DNA of 64,000 nt, taken from assembly GCA_903907925.1 (NCBI GenBank), contig CAIVQB010000085.1, positions 1-64,000 of the forward strand, read 5' to 3'. Origin of the DNA: an uncultured Verrucomicrobiota bacterium (GTDB lineage: Bacteria; Verrucomicrobiota; Verrucomicrobiia; Limisphaerales; UBA9464). The notes below the pieces were generated by a model. It saw only the letters and a program-made list of their open reading frames with translations. It was not told where the DNA came from and searched no databases. Made by a program: the position numbers and the translations under genes. How positions within the stretch are numbered: the stretch's first letter is position 1; each line of letters starts with the position of its first letter. Shown piece by piece: positions 59,102 to 64,000 of the stretch.

Positions 59102-61681
59102 TCAGCGCCGGTTTTCGAGGAACACCAGCAGATCCCGAAAATCTCCGATCGTCATGCCGTCGACGAGACCGTCGGGCATCATGGAGAGGGTGAGAATCCG
59201 GTCACTGGCGATCTGGTTCTTCGGGAAAAACACCGCCTGACCTTCGCCGGTGACCAGTGTTATCGAGCCGTCCGCACCTTCGCTCAAAACCCTGCCGGCA
59301 TAGGTCTCTCCGCCGCGGGTTTCAATCTGATGCTGGGCGAATTGAGGGGCGATGTCGCGGCTCGGATGGAGCATGGATAGCAGCAATTTTTCCCGGTTGG
59401 CCGCACGGGCGATGGTCGACAGGTCGGGTCCAACGGTCCCGCCCTGCCCTTCAATCCGGTGACACTTGGAACAGGCCGCCCACGCCGAATAAAAGACGCG
59501 CCGCCCGGAATCAGGATCACCGGTCCCGGCGTCCAAACGCTGCCGCCATTCGGCATCGGTCACCGGCCGGCCGGCCCGACGGCCCAACGCAAACGCGGCG
59601 GATTCCAGCACTGCGGGTGGACCCTTCACCGCTTCGAACGCCGCCTTGACCGCCGGCTTCGACACCCAGGGACGCAGCGCCCGGGCGGTCTCCAGCGCCA
59701 CCTCCGCCGCCGAATCGTTCAGCAGTCCGGCAAGATCACTCACCTGGTCCTCGTGTCCCCCGGTCAGGCCGAGAATCGCATCCGCCCGGAGGCTGGATGC
59801 CTGGGTCGTGTCGACGGCGATCCGGTGCAACACCTCGGCGAGGCTGGACGAATGCTGACCCGACAAGAGCCGAAGAGCGGCCAGGCGTTGATGCACCGGT
59901 TGTGCCGGATCCGCCAGGCGGCCGAGCGCCTGAGTCGCCTGCACCGCATCCGGAACGGCCAACGGAAGCACGGTTACCGCCTCGGGAACCCGCAGGGTGG
60001 TGAAGATGCTGGGATCGTTGGTGCCCCGAAGTTGCTTCAACGCCTCCGCGTGGGCCGCAAGCAGCAGCGGGGTCACCGGACCCGCATGCAGCGACGCCTC
60101 GACGTCGTGAACGAGGGATACAATGCGATCCTCCACGACCCAGGTGATCGCGGTGATCCGCACTCCGGGATCCGGACTTCGGAGCGCGTAACGGAGGGCG
60201 TCCTCCGCCAATCCCGGCGGCGCGTTGGTGCCGGTGGGTGTTTTGATCAGAGATTGTCGCAGCGCCAGTAGGCAATGGGCGGCCGGGATCGGTTCCTTGA
60301 ACCATCTAAAGGCGCGATTCACCTGGACCGGCGACATGTCCGCGATGGCTGCCGTGGCGATGGAGCGGATGAACGGGTCCGGTTCCCGGAGCATGTAGCG
60401 CAGTTTCGAGAAATCGCGACTGGGGTCTGCGCTATGAAACTGCATCGCGGCGCGTTCGGCCTGGGAAACGACCACCGCCCCGCGACGATTCACATTCGCC
60501 AGGGCGGGATCCTTGATGGAAAGTCGCCACAAACGTCCGTGGGAATGGACGTTGTAATCCTGCTTCACCCAATCGGTGAACACCACCGATCCATCCGGGG
60601 CAATCGCCAGCGCCACCGGCCGGAAATCTTCGCCACCCTCGACCAGAATTTCACGCGAGGCCTTGAACGAAATCCCAACCGGTGTCCGGCGATACACCTC
60701 GAGCGTGTGATCCCAGGAAGCCGCCACCAGCAGAGAGCCGAGGTAGTTGGTGGGCAGCGACGTCCGTCCCAAGTCAATCAAACTGGTGGGCCCTTCACCG
60801 GTTCCGGCCGCCATCGGCAGGCTCCCCACCAGTTCCCCATCCCAGGCAATGAACGGACTCAATCCGTCACGACCATGGCGGAACTGGAATCCATAAAAGC
60901 CGCCGGGAATGACGTGCAACAGCCGGCAGGGCGGCCGCGAATCCGGGTCGTTATCCACCGCCAGCAGGCGCGCGGAACGGTCCAGGGTCAATCCGAACGG
61001 GTTCCAGAATCCGGAGGCCATCTGTTCCAATCCGGAACCGTCCGGTCGACACCGGAAGATCCGTCCACCGGCACCGGCCGGGACAGAAATCCTGGATCCA
61101 TTGGTACCGACCAGTGTGTAGGGCAGGCCGAGATTCTCGCCGACGCCGACATACAGGGTTCCATCGTTGGCCACCGCCAATCCGCCGATACCGTTGTGCG
61201 GATACGTACCGGCGGTTTCCAAACGCAGGATGGATGCCCGGCTTTCCGACACCCCGTCGCCATCGGCGTCGTCCAATCGCAGAACGCCATTGCGATGACT
61301 GACGTACAACCGGCCGTTCGGGCCGAAAACCAGATTCATCGCCCAGCGAAGATCCCCGGCGAAGACCGTCGGCTTCTCGCCCGCCACTCCGGAGAAGATC
61401 AGGATCCGGTCGGACTTCGGTCCCGCGTAATCCGGCTTCGGAAAATGAGTGTGGGATTCGACGACGAAAATCCGGCCCTTCCGGTCCACAGCGCATCCGA
61501 TCGGCGTCACGAGGTCGGGTTCGGCCGAGAGCAACTCGATTTGAAGCAACGGATCCTTGACCACCGGACGGGGAAACGCCGCCAAATCCGGAGAAGCGGC
61601 GCGGCCGGCGAACCATGGGACGGCGAACAAGGCCAGTATGAGGCACCAACGATGGGAAATCACGGGGCACGGTGTACCCAA
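59102..61681 (-). CDS. PVC-type heme-binding CxxCH dehydrogenase-like protein
   Basis: Large exported protein (signal peptide about 10-29). The N-terminal beta-propeller (about 40-400) resembles sugar-dehydrogenase-like domains with SPIGCAVDRKGRIFVVE-type blades; the middle (about 420-715) is a HEAT-like helical repeat region; the C-terminal cytochrome c domain has C737-S-K-C740-H741, a possible Met ligand at M770 and the family tail LVDGMTIGDFRDLLVFLEN. This three-part layout is typical of Planctomycetes and Verrucomicrobia. Substrate unknown; electron transfer is inferred. Confidence 0.92.
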   Translation of the reverse strand: MGTPCPVISHRWCLILALFAVPWFAGRAASPDLAAFPRPVVKDPLLQIELLSAEPDLVTPIGCAVDRKGRIFVVESHTHFPKPDYAGPKSDRILIFSGVAGEKPTVFAGDLRWAMNLVFGPNGRLYVSHRNGVLRLDDADGDGVSESRASILRLETAGTYPHNGIGGLAVANDGTLYVGVGENLGLPYTLVGTNGSRISVPAGAGGRIFRCRPDGSGLEQMASGFWNPFGLTLDRSARLLAVDNDPDSRPPCRLLHVIPGGFYGFQFRHGRDGLSPFIAWDGELVGSLPMAAGTGEGPTSLIDLGRTSLPTNYLGSLLVAASWDHTLEVYRRTPVGISFKASREILVEGGEDFRPVALAIAPDGSVVFTDWVKQDYNVHSHGRLWRLSIKDPALANVNRRGAVVVSQAERAAMQFHSADPSRDFSKLRYMLREPDPFIRSIATAAIADMSPVQVNRAFRWFKEPIPAAHCLLALRQSLIKTPTGTNAPPGLAEDALRYALRSPDPGVRITAITWVVEDRIVSLVHDVEASLHAGPVTPLLLAAHAEALKQLRGTNDPSIFTTLRVPEAVTVLPLAVPDAVQATQALGRLADPAQPVHQRLAALRLLSGQHSSSLAEVLHRIAVDTTQASSLRADAILGLTGGHEDQVSDLAGLLNDSAAEVALETARALRPWVSKPAVKAAFEAVKGPPAVLESAAFALGRRAGRPVTDAEWRQRLDAGTGDPDSGRRVFYSAWAACSKCHRIEGQGGTVGPDLSTIARAANREKLLLSMLHPSRDIAPQFAQHQIETRGGETYAGRVLSEGADGSITLVTGEGQAVFFPKNQIASDRILTLSMMPDGLVDGMTIGDFRDLLVFLENRR

Positions 61682-61778
61682 AGGAAGCCTCGGCGGGCAA
61701 GAGCGAGATGAGGGCGCGGACGCCGGATGTTGTTCCCGCCCCCGATGGATCCGTCACCGCGGCGCACCCCTCGCCAGA

Positions 61779-62600
61779 CTACACGTACAACGCCTGCTTC
61801 AGGTCGTGAACGAGAAAACTGGTCAGCGAATACCGCCGGCCCATGTCGCGTTCGAGGCACCGCAGGACAATTTTTTCGAGGGCGACCGGAATTTCGGGAT
61901 TCAGGTCCCGCGGCTTGATGAACTCCGTCCGATCGAGCTGCCGCCGCAACACTTCATCGGCCGTGTCCCCGGGAAAGGGCTTCTTGAAGGTGAGCAATTC
62001 ATAGGCGCTCACGCCCCAGGCCCAGATGTCCGCCCGATGATCCACCGGTTCGCGCAGCAATTGTTCTGGAGCCATGTAGGCCGGCGTCCCGGGATTCCGG
62101 TCGAGCTTCCGGGGCGGATCAGGAATCGGCTGGGCGAGGTCGAAATCAATCAGGCGAAGGCTGCCATTCCGGCTGAGCAACACGTTCTCCGGCTTGATGT
62201 CCAGGTGCATGAATCCGCGGTCGTGGACCACGCCCATCGCGCTGGCGAAGTCGATCAACACCTCGGCAATGTTGCTGGTCAGCACCGGATCGCCGGCCGC
62301 CATCAGCAGCTTCAGATTCTCTCCCTCCACATATTCCATCACCTGGACCAGCTCTCCGCCGATTTTGCCATGATCCACGTAGCCGATTATCAATTTGCCG
62401 TCCTGACAGGCCTTGAGGGTCTCGGCTCCGGTGTTGAATCGCTTCCGTTCGGTGAAGGCGAACGTCGAATTGTTGAGCATTCGGCGCACGGCAAAGGCGC
62501 GACTGTTTTCATCAGTCGCTAGCCAGATCTCGGACATGCCTCCCGAGTTGATTTGCTCATGGAGGGTGTACGGACCCAATCGGGTACCGGGCAGGGGCAT
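61779..62600 (-). CDS. Serine/threonine protein kinase homologue with altered catalytic motifs
   Basis: 273-aa single kinase domain without membrane anchor. The Gly-rich loop INSGGMSEIW, the HLD loop MHLDIKPENVLL (D134, K136), the APE motif in YMAPEQLL and the final helices are intact. The ATP-anchoring Lys of beta-3 is Arg39 (FAVRRM) and the DFG motif is DFD (D152-F-D154). The protein may be a pseudokinase or an atypical active kinase. Divergent from the CPBP protease gene. Confidence 0.88.
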   Translation of the reverse strand: MPLPGTRLGPYTLHEQINSGGMSEIWLATDENSRAFAVRRMLNNSTFAFTERKRFNTGAETLKACQDGKLIIGYVDHGKIGGELVQVMEYVEGENLKLLMAAGDPVLTSNIAEVLIDFASAMGVVHDRGFMHLDIKPENVLLSRNGSLRLIDFDLAQPIPDPPRKLDRNPGTPAYMAPEQLLREPVDHRADIWAWGVSAYELLTFKKPFPGDTADEVLRRQLDRTEFIKPRDLNPEIPVALEKIVLRCLERDMGRRYSLTSFLVHDLKQALYV

Positions 62601-62699
62601 GGGGCCAGAAAGCGGGCGCTAGCTAGCAGATGCGGTTCCAAGCCGAAAGAGAAATGCGTTTTCTCGCGCCGGAACCCGCCACCCCGTAAACTGCCGCCC

Positions 62700-63584
62700 G
62701 TGAAACCCATCCGGGCGTTGTTGGTCTACCTGACGGTCGTCTTTTCAGGCGCCGCACTGGCCGCTCCCTGGGTGTATCGGCTCGTTCAAAACCTCGCTCC
62801 TGGCTCGGGAATCGCCCTTCAGCCCTTCCACCGCTACGTCAATCGCTGCCTCCTGGTCCTCGCCCTCGCCGGACTCTGGCCGCTCCTTCGATTCCTGAAC
62901 ATCCGCTCCCGCACAACCGTGGGCTGGGTCCCCATTTCCGGCCAGGGACGCAACATCCGTCTCGGATTCGCCCTCGGGTTCGCCTCACTCGCCCTGGCGG
63001 CCTGCCTTCCGATGATCGCTGGCGCCCGAATCTGGCAAACCGGCGATGGCGCAGGCCAGTGGCTGCAACACATCACCAACGCGGCCCTTTCCGCCATCGT
63101 GGTGTCGTTTCTCGAGGAACTCCTGTTCCGCGGCGCGGTCTTCGGTACCCTGCGCCGGGTCCACTCGTTTCCCAGCGCGGCACTGATTTCGGCCTCCATC
63201 TATTCGCTGGTCCATTTCTTCGACCGCCCCGCCCCACCGGCATCGGTCGATGCCTGGACCGGTTGGGCCACCCTCGGTCAGATGCTGCACGGATTCACGA
63301 CCCTCCATCAGCTTGTGCCAGGTTTCTTCACACTGGCTCTGGCCGGCGGCCTGCTGGCCTGGGCTCGCGAACGAACCGGCTCGCTGTGGTTCGGAATCGG
63401 CCTGCACGCCGGTTGGATTTTCTGGCTGAAGGCGTTCGGCTTCCTCACCCGGGAAGCCTCTCCAGCGGCGACGACAGCCTTCTGGGGCAGCAGCCGGCTC
63501 TACGATGGCTGGCCGGCCTTCGGTGTCCTGGCCGTCATCGCCCTCTTCCTCGCGCCGCGGTGGCGGAACGCCCGCAGTCCATGA
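62700..63584 (+). CDS. CPBP-family intramembrane glutamic/metallo-endopeptidase
   Basis: About eight helices. The active-site motif is FLEELLFRGAVFG (EExxxR), followed by SASIYSLVHFF (motif 2 His) and a third motif near HAGWIFW. Proteins of this family (Rce1-like, formerly Abi) cleave membrane proteins. The start is a GTG at 62700 after 99 bp of divergent promoter region; the open frame to 62553 overlaps the kinase gene and is not used. The 294-aa length is normal. Confidence 0.88.
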   Translation: MKPIRALLVYLTVVFSGAALAAPWVYRLVQNLAPGSGIALQPFHRYVNRCLLVLALAGLWPLLRFLNIRSRTTVGWVPISGQGRNIRLGFALGFASLALAACLPMIAGARIWQTGDGAGQWLQHITNAALSAIVVSFLEELLFRGAVFGTLRRVHSFPSAALISASIYSLVHFFDRPAPPASVDAWTGWATLGQMLHGFTTLHQLVPGFFTLALAGGLLAWARERTGSLWFGIGLHAGWIFWLKAFGFLTREASPAATTAFWGSSRLYDGWPAFGVLAVIALFLAPRWRNARSP

Positions 63585-63588
63585 CCGC

Positions 63589-64000
63589 ATGACCGGAGTG
63601 GTTTCCAACTTCAACGGGACGATCCGCCGGCTTCGCTGGGAAGCGGCGCTAGGATTGATCTTTCCCGAGTCCTGCCAGCTCTGCCGCGAGGAACGGGCAC
63701 GCGCTGCGGATGGCTATGTCGGGATGAACTGCAGGAAAGCCGTTCAACCGCTGGAGTCCCCGTTCTGCCGGCGTTGTGGGCTGCCCTTTCCCGGTGCCAT
63801 CACCGACACCTTCGACTGCGCCAATTGCGCCGATCGCGACCTGGCCTTCGAATCGGCCAGGGCGGCCGTCATCGCCAAGGGGCCGGTCCTCGACGCCATC
63901 CATCGCTTCAAATACTCCGAGGCGCGGTGGTTCGAAGCCTTCCTCAGCCGACTCCTGATCGAAGCCGCCCTTCCCCAACTCGCCGGTGCCGGCTGGACCC
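63589..64000 (+). CDS. comF: ComF-family phosphoribosyltransferase-like protein, N-terminal part
   Basis: Cut by the window end. The N-terminal zinc-binding region has Cys pairs (CQLC, CRRC, CANC) as in ComF proteins linked to DNA uptake, followed by FESARAAVIAKGPVLDAIHRFKYS, the start of the phosphoribosyltransferase domain. The ATG at 63589 lies 4 bp after the CPBP stop, suggesting co-transcription. The catalytic PRPP loop lies beyond the window. Confidence 0.85.
   Translation, partial: MTGVVSNFNGTIRRLRWEAALGLIFPESCQLCREERARAADGYVGMNCRKAVQPLESPFCRRCGLPFPGAITDTFDCANCADRDLAFESARAAVIAKGPVLDAIHRFKYSEARWFEAFLSRLLIEAALPQLAGAGWT

Overview
The window is a high-GC, densely coded bacterial chromosome segment. 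Several features together suggest a member of the Verrucomicrobiota: a prepilin-type protein with an FTLIELL leader, a PEP-CTERM-tailed secreted protein, a PVC-type large heme-binding (CxxCH) dehydrogenase-like protein, a PPi-type phosphofructokinase, a full Tol-Pal set (so a Gram-negative envelope), and many dispersed intergenic repeats. A subdivision-3-like lineage is my best guess, but this is inference from gene content, not from a marker gene. No rRNA, tRNA, CRISPR array, integrase or transposase was seen.

Layout. 0.1-1.9 kb: Tat translocon (tatC plus two tatA/B-type genes, minus strand). 2.1-7.9 kb: Tol-Pal operon read tolQ, a zinc-ribbon repeat gene, tolR, tolA/TonB-like, tolB, pal (minus). 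8.0-11.7 kb: manganese module with mntR (minus) divergent from an OprB-type porin, mntH and uspA (plus). 11.9-15.3 kb: exported proteins (FG-GAP propeller, prepilin-like, PEP-CTERM). 15.5-19.6 kb: ABC exporter (ATPase, permease) followed by a membrane-anchored helical-repeat protein. 19.9-29.1 kb: a long minus-strand run covering aerobic respiration: cupredoxin, ctaA, ctaB, coxA, coxC, coxD, two tiny membrane proteins, coxB, terminator, then sco1, DUF420 and ruvC. 29.3-33.1 kb: OmpA-like protein, DAHP synthase with a terminator in its leader, and a PQQ-propeller protein. 33.1-34.3 kb: an AT-richer gene broken by a frameshift. 34.4-40.3 kb: SGNH hydrolase, zinc alcohol dehydrogenase, DedA, two peroxiredoxins, ilvE, DUF952 and a TPR protein. 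40.4-42.6 kb: psd-pssA-lysE. 42.8-47.6 kb: Spy-like protein and an ECF sigma-factor cluster. 47.9-51.4 kb: class V aminotransferase, TerC, PPi-PFK. 51.6-55.5 kb: GntR/YtrA-type regulated ABC operon with its own operator. 55.9-64.0 kb: tandem alpha/beta hydrolase, CCA-adding-type enzyme, PVC heme protein, Ser/Thr kinase homologue, CPBP protease and the start of comF, cut by the window edge.

How the genes work together. The Tol proteins couple the proton motive force to outer-membrane constriction. Here that operon carries an unusual tail-anchored protein made of eight repeats with 64 cysteines in CxxC pairs, placed between the two motor subunits. The oxidase block carries nearly everything needed to build a heme-a/CuA terminal oxidase: heme A synthesis, copper delivery (Sco) and a plausible cupredoxin electron donor. 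The manganese module joins sensor, outer-membrane channel and inner-membrane importer, with a palindrome over the porin promoter as a candidate MntR operator. Between genes there are several repeat families: a 28-bp tripartite repeat in three copies, an approximately 170-190-bp terminal-inverted-repeat element in two copies plus a fragment, a CATACCAGCCTTGGGC-type hairpin family, and a heptamer minisatellite with nested structure.
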